Shown here piece by piece: positions 34,212-43,194 of a DNA stretch of 64,000 nt. A program made the position numbers and the translations under genes. The DNA is from Hymenobacter sublimis (GTDB lineage Bacteria; Bacteroidota; Bacteroidia; Cytophagales; Hymenobacteraceae), in assembly GCF_023101345.1 (NCBI RefSeq), contig NZ_CP095848.1:3994001-4058000 (forward strand). Reading direction: 5' to 3'. Under the pieces are notes generated by a model, which saw nothing but the letters and a program-made list of their open reading frames with translations, was not told the DNA's origin and searched no databases. Numbering within the stretch: position 1 is the first letter of the stretch; every line of letters begins with the position of its first letter.

Positions 34212-34563
34212 AAAGCGTTGAGAGAGTAGTAGTTTAGGCGATACGTAGCGAATTTCAATACGAGCAGGTCTTCAAAACTATTGAAACTATTCCAAGAATA
34301 CCACCCCGAACATAGAGGGATAGGCATTTTCGAATAACAATGCAATTTTTTATTACTTAAACTCTAATGTATCAGATTTCTCAGTTCATATTCCCGGCTC
34401 GGAAGCCCCTGATGGTGAACTTGGTGCAAATATTGTTTTATGACTTTAGAAAGACGAACTGGTTTCGGCTAAGCAGTAAGTTTCGACGATAAACGTACGC
34501 CACTACCCCCCGACCGGATTGCCTGGTGGCACCCGTGGGCTTCACCTTTCCGGGCTGGTGTCG
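34212..34563. other. AT-rich intergenic region without a recognised gene
   Basis: This 352-base stretch upstream of both the S41 gene (minus) and ruvX (plus) is much more AT-rich than its surroundings at 34320-34470 (e.g. ATGCAATTTTTTATTACTTA). I find no ORF with coding signals, no tRNA and no strong hairpin. It presumably holds the divergent promoters. Confidence 0.5.
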
Positions 34564-34571
34564 TATCTTTG
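34564..34571 (+). promoter_or_regulatory. -7 promoter element before ruvX-def
   Basis: TATCTTTG is an exact TAnnTTTG match, 64 bases before the ruvX ATG. Confidence 0.5.
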
Positions 34572-34634
34572 AAGCGCGGCGCGAGGTAATAAACTGACCC
34601 GTTGCTGTTTGGCTTTCTATTTTTTCTCTTTGCG

Positions 34635-35045
34635 ATGGGCCGAATTCTTGCCATCGACTACGGGCACAAGCGCGTGGGGCTGGCCGTTACGGACCCGCTT
34701 CAGCTTATTGCTACCCCTCTTGACACGGTGCATAGCCAGGATTTGCTGGCCTACCTGAAGGCTTACCACCTGCGCGAGCCCTTGGCGGCACTGGTTATTG
34801 GCATGCCCAAAAACCTCAACAATGAGGCCACCGATTCGACGCCGGCCGTGGTGGGGGTAGTGCGCCGCCTACGAAAAGAATTTCCAGAGGTGCCCGTGCA
34901 CGAGATAGATGAGCGGTTTACCTCGCGCATGGCCCACGCGGCCATGCTGGCCGGGGGCCTGAGCAAAAAGGACCGCCGCGACAAAGCCACCGTCGACCGG
35001 GTGTCGGCCACCATTATTCTGCAATCTTTCCTCGAATCCCGATGA
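34635..35045 (+). CDS. ruvX: Holliday junction resolvase RuvX/YqgF
   Basis: A 136-residue RNase-H-fold protein, linked to Holliday-junction resolution and to pre-16S rRNA 5'-end processing. Seen: ILAIDYGHKRVGLAVTDPLQ with the first catalytic Asp, LVIGMPKNLNN, HEIDERFTSRMA with the acidic pair, and DKATVDRVSATIILQSFL. The ATG at 34635 gives the family's MGRILAIDYG start; a TTG at 34602 would add a hydrophobic tail that does not belong. Its TGA overlaps the ATG of def by four bases (ATGA), so the two genes are translationally linked. Confidence 0.94.
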   Translation: MGRILAIDYGHKRVGLAVTDPLQLIATPLDTVHSQDLLAYLKAYHLREPLAALVIGMPKNLNNEATDSTPAVVGVVRRLRKEFPEVPVHEIDERFTSRMAHAAMLAGGLSKKDRRDKATVDRVSATIILQSFLESR

Positions 35046-35641
35046 TTTACCCCATTGTTGCCTTCGGCGACCCGGTACTGAAAACGCCGGCTAAAGACAT
35101 TCCTGCCGACTTTCCGGCCGCGGAGCTAAAGCAAATTATTGCCGACATGTACGATACCATGTACCACGCCCACGGCGTGGGGCTAGCCGCGCCGCAGGTA
35201 GGCAAGAGCATCCGCTTGTTTGTGATTGACTCCGAGCCAATGCTGGACGAAGACGAGGACGGCAACCCCGTTGTGGAGGAGCCCACGGCCGCCCCGGTGA
35301 AGCGGGCTTTTATTAACCCCCGCATGGTGAGCGAAACCGGTGAGGAGTGGGGTTTTGAAGAGGGCTGCCTGAGCATTCCGGGCATTCGGGAGAAGGTAGT
35401 GCGCCACTCCACCATTGTGCTACGCTACGAGGACGAAAACCGTCAGCAGCACGAGGAAACCTTTTCGGGCATGACGGCCCGCGTGATTCAGCACGAGTAC
35501 GACCACCTGGAAGGCATCTTGTTCACCGACTACGCTTCGGGCCTGAAAAAGCAACTGCTCAAGGGCAAGCTAGCGCGCATCAGCAAGGGCGACGTAAGTG
35601 CCGACTACCGGATGCGTTTCGTAGGTCAGGGCCGGCGATAA
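35042..35641 (+). CDS. def: Peptide deformylase
   Basis: A 199-residue metallohydrolase that removes the formyl group from nascent proteins. The three signature motifs are present: GVGLAAPQVG, C109 in EEGCLSIPG, and H151-E152-x-x-H155 in QHEYDHLEGIL; Cys and the two His bind the metal. An acidic insert after residue 64 (DEDEDGNPVVEEPTAAPVKR) is typical of Bacteroidota enzymes. It is co-transcribed with ruvX, sharing an ATGA overlap. Confidence 0.96.
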   Translation: MIYPIVAFGDPVLKTPAKDIPADFPAAELKQIIADMYDTMYHAHGVGLAAPQVGKSIRLFVIDSEPMLDEDEDGNPVVEEPTAAPVKRAFINPRMVSETGEEWGFEEGCLSIPGIREKVVRHSTIVLRYEDENRQQHEETFSGMTARVIQHEYDHLEGILFTDYASGLKKQLLKGKLARISKGDVSADYRMRFVGQGRR

Positions 35642-35813
35642 GCTCAAGTAGCGCAACTAAAAAGAGGAAGAGCAGTGGTTCCAGATGCTGGAGCTTCTGC
35701 TCTTCCTTTTTTGGTTGCTCTGGCTTCGCTATGTTCTTATTTTGTGAAGTATTTCGCAGCTTTACCAAAGTTTATCCTTCTCTACTTATGCCTATTTAGG
35801 TGCTGCATTGCTG

Positions 35814-36806
35814 ATGACAACGTGTTCTTATTCAGCCCTGATCCGATATGCCGTCATTATCATTCTGATTAACACGCTTCCTGGAACGGCGCAGGCCTGG
35901 GGATTTTTCGGGCATCGGCTAATTAATCGGCTGGCGGTGTACACGTTGCCGCCCGAAATGATTAGGTTCTATAAGGCCAACATCGACTACCTCACTGATA
36001 ATGCCACCCGACCGGACTCCCGGCGCACGGTAGTGCCAGGCGAGGCGCCGCGCCATTTCCTCGATGTGGATGTGTACGGCGACTCGGCCATCTACAAGCT
36101 GCCCCGCTCCTACCCCGATGCCGTGGCTCAACTCGGCGAAGATTCCCTGCTTCGGCACGGCATCGTGCCCTGGCAGGTGGCGCGCATGAAGGGCCAGCTC
36201 ACGGCCGCTTTCCAGGCTCATGATACCGACCGAATTCTGCATATCTCGGCCGATATGGGCCACTACATTGCCGATGCCTGCGTGCCCCTGCATACTACCC
36301 ACAACTACAACGGACAACTAACTGGGCAGCGCGGCATTCATGCCCTTTGGGAAAGCCGGCTGCCGGAGCTGCTCAGCAGCGGCTACGACTTCTTTACCGG
36401 CCCCGCTCCCTACCTCGACCGACCCACGGAAACTATCTGGGGCGCTGTGGGCCGCTTCCACGCCGCCGTCGACTCAGTGCTGCGCCTGGAGCGGGAGTTA
36501 AGCCAAAAGCTGCCCGACGACCGAAAGTACGGCTTTGAGCAGCGTGGCAACCTAACCGTGCGCACCTATTCCCGCGACTTTGCCCGGGTCTACCACCAGC
36601 GCCTGAACGGGCAAGTGGAGCGGCAGATGCGCCTAGCCCTGCGCCTGGTGGGTGCTTTCTGGTACACGGCCTGGGTAGATGCCGGTCAGCCGAACCTTAA
36701 CGCGCTACCCCGTACGCCCTCCGAGAAAGAGCAGCAGCGCCTAGCCTTGGAAGCAAAGCAGGCTGAGCAGCTACCTAAAACTGCCATAGCAGGCCACGAG
36801 GACTAG
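35814..36806 (+). CDS. Exported zinc-dependent phospholipase C / S1-P1 nuclease-like protein
   Basis: About 330 residues from the ATG at 35814. The signal peptide ends at AQA, so that the mature protein begins with Trp (WGFFGHRLINRLAV), as in the zinc-dependent phospholipase C and S1/P1 nuclease superfamily, where the N-terminal Trp and the nearby His bind zinc. Other zinc ligands are probably in HFLDVDVYG, DMGHYIADACVPLHTTHNYN and GQRGIHALWESRL. The enzyme would cleave phosphoester bonds in phospholipid or nucleic acid; I cannot tell which. A TTG two codons earlier is a less likely start. Confidence 0.82.
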   Translation: MTTCSYSALIRYAVIIILINTLPGTAQAWGFFGHRLINRLAVYTLPPEMIRFYKANIDYLTDNATRPDSRRTVVPGEAPRHFLDVDVYGDSAIYKLPRSYPDAVAQLGEDSLLRHGIVPWQVARMKGQLTAAFQAHDTDRILHISADMGHYIADACVPLHTTHNYNGQLTGQRGIHALWESRLPELLSSGYDFFTGPAPYLDRPTETIWGAVGRFHAAVDSVLRLERELSQKLPDDRKYGFEQRGNLTVRTYSRDFARVYHQRLNGQVERQMRLALRLVGAFWYTAWVDAGQPNLNALPRTPSEKEQQRLALEAKQAEQLPKTAIAGHED

Positions 36807-36842
36807 GGCATGTGACCGGTAAGAACGTTTAAATGCAAAAAT

Positions 36843-36948
36843 CACGCGTCCTGCCGGGGCGCAGCCGAAGCGTCTTGCGTGCTGATGTGGTAGCAGTAGC
36901 TCAACAGTTCGTGCGAGATGCTTCGGCTGCGCCTCAGCAGGACGCGTG
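36843..36948. repeat. CACGCGTCCTGC long hairpin, GTCmTGCTGAG family
   Basis: CACGCGTCCTGC (36843-36854) pairs with GCAGGACGCGTG (36937-36948), and the arms continue with GGCGCAGCCGAAGC against GCTTCGGCTGCGCC. The inner GTGCGAGATGCTTCGGC is related to 5711-5735. It sits between the zinc-phospholipase-like gene and the DUF486 gene. Confidence 0.75.
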
Positions 36949-37062
36949 CTTTGGGCTGACGGCTCACAGGGCTTGACATGCTCAAAAACGATTCTTGGTG
37001 CAAAGGAGTAGATGTTTGCGTAGCTGTTTCCTTTGCCTGACCAACTGCTTCTGCCGCGCCTC

Positions 37063-37434
37063 ATGAAAAGCTTTACCACCATTGCCCTGCTGCTGATTTC
37101 CAACTTGTTCATGACGTTTGCTTGGTACGGCCACCTGCAGTTCAAGAAAATCAGCTGGTTGCATGGGCTGGGGCTAGTGGGCGTTATCCTGATTAGCTGG
37201 GGACTAGCTTTCTTTGAGTATGTGTTTCAGGTGCCGGCCAACCGCATCGGATTCGAGGAAAACGGAGGGCCCTTCAGCCTATTTCAGCTCAAAGTCATTC
37301 AGGAGGTAGTTTCCCTGACGGTGTTTACGCTCTGCGCCGTTTTCATCTTCAAAACCGACAAACTCGCCTGGAACCACCTAGTTGGCTTTGCCTTACTAGT
37401 GGCAGCCGTGTACGTCATTTTCAAAAAGTGGTAA
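37063..37434 (+). CDS. DMT family protein, DUF486
   Basis: A 123-residue protein with four transmembrane helices (KSFTTIALLLISNLFMTFAW, GLVGVILISWGLAFFEYVFQ, VVSLTVFTLCAVFIF, HLVGFALLVAAVYVIFKKW). FEYVFQVPANRIG and GPFSLFQLKVIQEVVSL are the conserved features of DUF486, a half-size relative of the drug/metabolite transporter superfamily with no known substrate. The ATG at 37063 fits; a TTG-type start ten codons earlier is unlikely. Confidence 0.88.
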   Translation: MKSFTTIALLLISNLFMTFAWYGHLQFKKISWLHGLGLVGVILISWGLAFFEYVFQVPANRIGFEENGGPFSLFQLKVIQEVVSLTVFTLCAVFIFKTDKLAWNHLVGFALLVAAVYVIFKKW

Positions 37435-37637
37435 GCCGGAGGCGGGGGTAGCACCAAGCAGCTAAGTAGGAGCCGAAGCCACCACTGTAAGGCGGAGCTT
37501 GCCACGCTAGCCAGCCCCAGGCACGGTTGAGCGGGCAGCCGCTGCTTTTCGCCGGGCTGTCGGCAACTCCGCTTCTGCGTATGCGTAGGAAACGCGCCCC
37601 ATAGCTGGGGCCTTTCACGTTTTATTCCCCTGACTTT

Positions 37638-39974
37638 ATGTCGAAAAAATACAATGCTGTAGCGTTGCTTTTCCTGTGGTTGCTGAGCATACACGCCGTT
37701 CAGGCCCAGAAGGTGGGCCTCGTGCTCAGCGGAGGCGGGGCTAAGGGCCTGGCCCACGTGGGCGTGCTGAAGGTGCTGGAGAAGAACCGAATCCCTATTG
37801 ACTACATTGTGGGCACCAGCATGGGCGCCATTGTGGGCGGCATGTACGCGGCCGGTTATTCGCCCCGCGAAATCGAGGAAATTGTGCTTAAGCCCGAGTT
37901 TCAGGACTGGGTGGCCAACCGCCCCCTCGAAGGCAAAGTGTTCAACTTCTACGATGCTGACCCCTCGCCGGCGGCTCTGCATCTGGGCTTGTCCATCGAT
38001 ACGGCGTTTCGCACCCGCGTTACGCCGCGCATTATCAACGACGCTACCCTGAACTACGTGCTGGCAACCATGCTGGCCCCGGCCGGCGCCATATCCAATT
38101 ACAACTTCGATAACTTATTCGTGCCCTACCGGGCCGTGGCCTCCGAGGTATTTACCCGTCAAAAGGTAGTGCAGCGCAGTGGCTCCCTCTCCGATGCCGT
38201 GCGTAACTCCATGGCGTTTCCGCTGGCTTTCCGCCCCATTCGCCAGGAAGACGGGCGCTACCTCTTCGACGGGGCCGTGGTCGACAACTTCCCGACCGGC
38301 GTTATTCGGCAGGAATTCAAGCCTGACATCATCATTGGGGTGAACGTGGGCGACGTAGCCTACCGCAAATACCCCAAGGAAAAGGACGACCAGTTGTTAA
38401 CCAGTACTCTCGTCTTTTTGGGTTCTAATGCCGCTGACACCCTTTCGGTGGGCCCGAACGGCATTTTTATTCAGCCGGATATAACAGATTACACCGCCGC
38501 CGACTTTGGGCGGGTGAAGCGCCTGATTGCCTTGGGCGAGCAAGCCACTGAAGAAAAGCTGGCCCTTACCCTGCAGCGTATTCAGCGCCGCGAAGACACC
38601 GTAGCCTTGCAGCAGCGCCGCCTTGCGTTCCAGCAGCGCGCCCCCAAACCCGATTTCACCCGCATTACCGTGCAGGGCCTGCCCCGGCAGCAGCAGGAGT
38701 TTGTGCGCCGTTTTTTCCAGCGTAGCGGCTCTACCTACACCCCCAGCGACGTGGAAGAAGGCTACTTCCGCCTTGTCAGCAACGACTTCTTTACCAACGT
38801 GTACCCGCGCATCCGGTACTCAGAGGAGCAGAAAGGCTACGGACTGAGCATTGACGCGCGCCAGGCCAACAACCTTACCGCCGACTTAGGCGTGCTGCTT
38901 TCCTCACGCTCCATGAGCAACTTTTACCTGGGCGGCGCCTACCGCTACCTGAGCCGCTACCTCTATACGGTGCGGGCCAATGCCACGGTGGGCCGCTTTT
39001 ACAACGCCGTGCAGGGCTCATTCCGGGTAAGCGTGCCCGGCCAGGTTCCGCTGTACTTTGAGCCCATTGTCACCTTCAACAACCTGAACTACCAGGATAC
39101 CGGCGGCCTGCTTGGGCAGAATGCCGAAACCAGCCAGCTGGTGCAGCGCGACCTGAAAACGGCCCTTAACATTGGCATCAGCCCCAACTACCGCAGCCGC
39201 TACGTGCTCGACATCGGCGCCTTTACCAACCGCGACCGGTTTGCCAATACCAGCGAGGTAAGCAGCACCGATGAGCTGGACCTGAACCGGTTTCAGGGCA
39301 TTACGGCCGGCCTCCGCTTCGAGCGCAACTCCTTGAATGCTCGCCAGTACGCTACCAAAGGCCGCCGGGCTGAGTTTGCGCTGCGTGGCATCACGGGCCA
39401 GGAAAAATACGACCCCGGCACTACCGCCAACGAGGTAGAGGGCCGGACCAAAAACCAGCGCTGGGTGAAGGGCTCCTTGTTTGTGGAGCAGTATTTCTCG
39501 CTAAGTAAAACGGATTCCGTGGGGGCCAAAACCAACGCCTGGGGCTACCTGCTCGATGCCGTGGCCAGCACCCAGGGCGCGTTTGCTACCTACCGCTCTT
39601 CCCTGACGACCTCCGCCGCTTTTCTCCCCCTGCCCGACTCCCGCACCTTGTTCCTGGACAATTACCGGGGCACAGCTTATGCTGGTGCCGGCCTGCGCTA
39701 TGTGAAAGGCGTTTTCCGGGGCGTAGAATGGCGCTCGGAGGCGTTTGCACACGTGCTAGTGCGCCCCTGGAAACAAGCCTACGACAATCCCGTGCTGGTA
39801 CGCCGTTCCAACAGCGTAAGCCGCCCCTACCTCACCTTCATGACCGGCCTCGTCTACCAGACGCCCGTCGGCCCGCTCTCCGTACAAGCCATCCACTACG
39901 ACGACCCAAACCACCGTTTCGGTGTCTTCGCCCACATCGGCTACGTCCTCTTCCGCGACCGGTCATTGGAGTAA
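37638..39974 (+). CDS. Patatin-like phospholipase fused to outer-membrane barrel
   Basis: A 778-residue protein. Signal peptide (to about 23, HAVQAQ), patatin domain at about 27-320 with GGGAKGLAHVGVLK, nucleophile S61 in GTSMGAIVGGMYAAGY, and the dyad Asp D211 in DGAVVDNFP; then a POTRA-like stretch at about 340-405 (FTRITVQGLPRQQQEFVRRF) and a C-terminal 16-strand-type barrel of the Omp85/surface-antigen kind, ending GVFAHIGYVLFRDRSLE. This is the patatin-POTRA-barrel arrangement known in PlpD-like type Vd secretion and in uncharacterised Bacteroidota proteins. It is likely an outer-membrane lipase; whether the patatin part is released is unknown. Confidence 0.91.
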   Translation: MSKKYNAVALLFLWLLSIHAVQAQKVGLVLSGGGAKGLAHVGVLKVLEKNRIPIDYIVGTSMGAIVGGMYAAGYSPREIEEIVLKPEFQDWVANRPLEGKVFNFYDADPSPAALHLGLSIDTAFRTRVTPRIINDATLNYVLATMLAPAGAISNYNFDNLFVPYRAVASEVFTRQKVVQRSGSLSDAVRNSMAFPLAFRPIRQEDGRYLFDGAVVDNFPTGVIRQEFKPDIIIGVNVGDVAYRKYPKEKDDQLLTSTLVFLGSNAADTLSVGPNGIFIQPDITDYTAADFGRVKRLIALGEQATEEKLALTLQRIQRREDTVALQQRRLAFQQRAPKPDFTRITVQGLPRQQQEFVRRFFQRSGSTYTPSDVEEGYFRLVSNDFFTNVYPRIRYSEEQKGYGLSIDARQANNLTADLGVLLSSRSMSNFYLGGAYRYLSRYLYTVRANATVGRFYNAVQGSFRVSVPGQVPLYFEPIVTFNNLNYQDTGGLLGQNAETSQLVQRDLKTALNIGISPNYRSRYVLDIGAFTNRDRFANTSEVSSTDELDLNRFQGITAGLRFERNSLNARQYATKGRRAEFALRGITGQEKYDPGTTANEVEGRTKNQRWVKGSLFVEQYFSLSKTDSVGAKTNAWGYLLDAVASTQGAFATYRSSLTTSAAFLPLPDSRTLFLDNYRGTAYAGAGLRYVKGVFRGVEWRSEAFAHVLVRPWKQAYDNPVLVRRSNSVSRPYLTFMTGLVYQTPVGPLSVQAIHYDDPNHRFGVFAHIGYVLFRDRSLE

Positions 39975-40213
39975 ATGGTGAAATGGTGAGTTGTCATGGC
40001 GAGGAGGCACGACGAGGCCATCTGTCCTGGCCAATGGGTTACCCTTAAGAAGTGACAAGCCCTTACCTCCGTGCTGGAAGTGAGGGCTTGTTGCATTATC
40101 AGGCTTGTCACAAGGAGAGAAAGGATGGCGTCGTCGTGCCTCCTCGCCATGACACAGTGCTTCAATCACTCATGCACGAACTCACCACCTCACCATCTCA
40201 CCATCTCACCCTT
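39975..40213. repeat. Nested repeat: GTGA arms, GTCATGGCGAGG hairpin, TGACAAGCCC element
   Basis: Between the patatin and aquaporin genes three repeats are nested. Outermost are GTGA-type arms (AATGGTGAAATGGTGAG at 39975; CTCACCATCTCACC at the right end). Inside are perfect 22-bp arms starting GTCATGGCGAGGAGGCACGA (39993-40014) and their complement (40132-40153). Innermost is a copy of the TGACAAGCCCTTAC element (40041-40129). It fills the gap between the two stop codons. Confidence 0.75.
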
Positions 40214-41047
40214 TCACTTCTCTTCCGGATAAACTGGCGGCTCCTCGCCGGGGGTGTGGGGCGAGGAGGGGCCGGGCGTGCAGCCGGCCAGGATGGCGCA
40301 GTCGAGGTCTTCACCGTGGTACAAGCGGCGGAACAGCACCGTGGCCAGCCACATGGCCAGGGGCGGCGCTACCCAGTACAGCCACAGGCCCCGGTAACTT
40401 CCGGCGGCTACCGCCGAGCCCAGGGTGCGCGCGGGGTTCAGGCTCATTCCGGAGTAGGGCGTTTCAAAAACAATGTAAAGCGCCAGTAGAGCGCCGATCA
40501 GCCAGCCGGCCCGCTTTTTCCAGGTGGCCGAGTGCAAGGCGGCCAGCAGCACAACCATCAAAATAAAGGAGATGATGAACTCGGCGGCAAAGGCCAGAAA
40601 CTCCCCCTGCGGTCCGGGCTGGGTTACGGTGAAGTTGACGCTTGGGTGGGCGTAGAGGGAGCCCAACGCCCCCTTCAGGAGTTGCCCCGCTCCTAGCGCG
40701 CCGGCCACCTGAAATAGCACGTACCAGATGGCATCGGGGGTGCGCAGCTTGCCTAACTGCCAGAAACCCAGCGTAACGGCGGGGTTGATGTGGGCTCCGG
40801 AACGCTTGCCCCAGGGGCTGTAGACAATCAGTACCACCACTAGGCCCATGCTCAGACCTAGCAACCAGTGCCGCACCTGCTCCTGGCTGCGCAATGCTTG
40901 GTGCAACGGGGAGGCCGGGTGCTCCAGCCCAGTTGTCAGCAGGGCGGCGCAGGTCATGAAAAAAGCAATGCCCGCCGCTTCCGCCAGGTAATGCGCCCAA
41001 TGACGGCGCAGGGCGGCAAGCAGGCGGGCAGCGAACGATACGGACAT
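40214..41047 (-). CDS. Aquaporin / MIP family channel
   Basis: A 277-residue channel with six transmembrane helices and the two NPA loops: SGAHINPAVTLGFW (first) and SGMSLNPARTLGSAVA (second). The residue after the second NPA is Arg, as in all MIP channels. Residues that line the selectivity filter are not decisive, so water versus glycerol cannot be told; the protein lacks the Asp-typical glycerol-facilitator GYAINPARDFGPR and is probably of the water type. The C-terminal 35 residues are Pro/Glu-rich and cytoplasmic. Confidence 0.92.
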   Translation of the reverse strand: MSVSFAARLLAALRRHWAHYLAEAAGIAFFMTCAALLTTGLEHPASPLHQALRSQEQVRHWLLGLSMGLVVVLIVYSPWGKRSGAHINPAVTLGFWQLGKLRTPDAIWYVLFQVAGALGAGQLLKGALGSLYAHPSVNFTVTQPGPQGEFLAFAAEFIISFILMVVLLAALHSATWKKRAGWLIGALLALYIVFETPYSGMSLNPARTLGSAVAAGSYRGLWLYWVAPPLAMWLATVLFRRLYHGEDLDCAILAGCTPGPSSPHTPGEEPPVYPEEK

Positions 41048-41134
41048 GCAGTGGGAAGTGGGACTAGCCTAGTGAAACGCCGCCAGCCCCGCGCGGTTAC
41101 TACCGTCGAGCTGAGCTAGCGGGGCAGTCAGGGC

Positions 41135-43144
41135 CTAGGGTTGCACCAGAATCAGGGCCGAGGAGGCAGACACTTCTACCGTCATGGTTTCGCCGGCGCC
41201 CTCTACCGTCCTTATTCCCTGGGGATTGATTTGGTCCTCAGCCACTACCACGGAGTAGCGGCCACCCGGAATGGGTAGGCGGGCGGCCTGGCGGTTGCCG
41301 TTGAACAGCACCACAATGGTACGCCACGCGTCGCCGCCGGCATGATCTTTCAGTTGGTAGCCGATGGTAGTGGCCGGCAAGTTGGGCAGGAACTCCAGAT
41401 GTTGCTGAACCAGGGCCTGGGTAGGTAGCCGGAAGGCCGGATGAGCGCGGCGCAGGGCAAGTAGCTGGCGGTAAAATTCATAGACGCGCGAGTACTGCGC
41501 CTTGCGGGCCCAGTCGAGTTGGTTGACGCTGTCGGGCTGGTTGTAGGAGTTATGGGAGCCGCCTTTGGTACGCAGAAACTCGTCGCCGATGGGCAGGAAG
41601 GGCACGCCTTGGGAGGTGAATACAATGGTGTTGCTAAGCAAATCCAGCTTGATGAGCTCGGCTTCCGAAGCGCCGGGGTTACCCACGGTCAGCTCGTCCC
41701 AGAGTAGGCGGTCATCGTGGCAGGCCACGTAGTTGATGGCTTGGGCGGGGGTAGTGGCCCAGGGCGCTTTGGCGTAATTTACCTTGTTGTAGTCGAGCTG
41801 CGGGTGTTGGGTAGCGCCCACAATGCCAAACTTCACGCTTTCCTCCTGCCCTGGCTGTCCGCCCACAAAGCCCGGGTCGGCGGGGCGCGACACGCCGCCT
41901 TTCACCCCGTCGCGCAGCTCGTCGCCGAAAGCGGCAATGCGGTCCAGCTTGCCTACGTTGGCTTTCACGGCCCGCTCGGCTTCGGGCAATGGGCTCGGGC
42001 GGGCCGTCCAGCCCTCCCCGTATAGGAAGATGCTGTGGTCAATCTGGTCGAGGGCCACGCGCAGGGCCCGCATGGTGCGCAAATCCAGGATGCCCATCAA
42101 GTCAAACCGAAACCCATCGACGTGGTACTCGCGGGCCCAGTACACCACCGATTCCACAATGAGCTTGCGCACCATGGGCCGCTCGGAGGCAATTTCGTTG
42201 CCGCAGGCCGCCGCATCAGATAAGGAGCCGTCGGGGTTATGGCGGTAGTAGTAGCCGGGCACGAGCTGCTCAAAGGAGGTGCGGGCAACGTCGGTGGTGT
42301 GGTTGTACACTACATCCAGAATCAGCCGCAGGCCCCGCCCGTGCAGGGCTTGGGTTACTTGCTTTAACTCCCGGATGCGGGCGGCGGGGTCGGCAGGGTT
42401 GGTGGCGTAGGAGCCTTCCGGCACGGAGTAGTGCAGCGGCTCGTAGCCCCAGTTGTAGCGGTTTTCGCTCAGCTTGCTTTCATCAATGGAAGCAAAATCA
42501 TTAACGGGCAGTAGGTGCAGGTGGGTGATGCCCAGCTCCGTGAGGTGGTCGAGGCCCGTCTTCACGCCGGCGGGGCCGCGGGTACCGGCCTCCGCTACGC
42601 CCAGGTACTTGCCCTTGTGCTGAATGCCGGATTGGGGGTGCATGGACAGGTCGCGCACGTGGGCTTCTCCGATGACGATGTCGGTGGCTTGTTTCAGCTG
42701 GGGGCGCAGGTCCTCTTCCCACCGGGCCGGACTCACGGTAGCGGGGTCGAGCAGGGCGCCGCGTTGCCCGTTCAGGCCCACGGCGTGCACGTAGGGGTCG
42801 GGCACCTCCGCCATTTGCCGGCCCTTGATGGTGGCTTGCACCACGTAAAATTGCCCCGCCGGCTGGGCCGGCAAGGTGTACAGCCAGGTGCCGCCCGTCG
42901 ATTTTTGCATGGCGTACTCGGCCACGGGCGCGCCGCCAGTGCCCTCGGCATACAGCTTCAATTGGAGCTTTTCGGCCGTGGGCGCCCACACCCGCAGGCG
43001 GGCCTGGCCCCGGGTAAAGGTCAGGCCGAGGTCGGGCCCTTCGTAGGTAGGCAGCAAGGCGTAAGTATCCGCGACGCGGGCGGTGCGGCAGGTGGTGAGG
43101 GTGCTCACGGCAAGCACTAGGGTAAGGACAGACCGAAACTTCAT
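41135..43144 (-). CDS. Type I pullulanase, lipoprotein
   Basis: A 669-residue GH13 enzyme that cleaves alpha-1,6 bonds in pullulan and limit dextrins. From ATG at 43144: lipoprotein signal MKFRSVLTLVLAVSTLTTC with lipidated Cys at residue 19; CBM48-like domain at about 40-130 (LGLTFTRGQARLRVWAPTAEKLQLKLY); GH13 barrel with DVVYNHT, GFRFDLMGILD (nucleophile Asp), FLYGEGWTA (acid Glu) and YVACHDDRLLWDEL; C-terminal beta domain. YNWGYEPLHYSVPEGSYAT is a pullulanase hallmark. It probably works at the periplasmic face or cell surface. Confidence 0.94.
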   Translation of the reverse strand: MKFRSVLTLVLAVSTLTTCRTARVADTYALLPTYEGPDLGLTFTRGQARLRVWAPTAEKLQLKLYAEGTGGAPVAEYAMQKSTGGTWLYTLPAQPAGQFYVVQATIKGRQMAEVPDPYVHAVGLNGQRGALLDPATVSPARWEEDLRPQLKQATDIVIGEAHVRDLSMHPQSGIQHKGKYLGVAEAGTRGPAGVKTGLDHLTELGITHLHLLPVNDFASIDESKLSENRYNWGYEPLHYSVPEGSYATNPADPAARIRELKQVTQALHGRGLRLILDVVYNHTTDVARTSFEQLVPGYYYRHNPDGSLSDAAACGNEIASERPMVRKLIVESVVYWAREYHVDGFRFDLMGILDLRTMRALRVALDQIDHSIFLYGEGWTARPSPLPEAERAVKANVGKLDRIAAFGDELRDGVKGGVSRPADPGFVGGQPGQEESVKFGIVGATQHPQLDYNKVNYAKAPWATTPAQAINYVACHDDRLLWDELTVGNPGASEAELIKLDLLSNTIVFTSQGVPFLPIGDEFLRTKGGSHNSYNQPDSVNQLDWARKAQYSRVYEFYRQLLALRRAHPAFRLPTQALVQQHLEFLPNLPATTIGYQLKDHAGGDAWRTIVVLFNGNRQAARLPIPGGRYSVVVAEDQINPQGIRTVEGAGETMTVEVSASSALILVQP

Positions 43145-43194
43145 AGGCCCCAAGTTCGGCATTTTGGCGTGGAGCGCGAAGCGCCGGTGCGGGG

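Noticed and set aside
40868-41119. Small ORF antisense to the aquaporin start
   Set aside because: The aquaporin NPA motifs and start are clear on the other strand.
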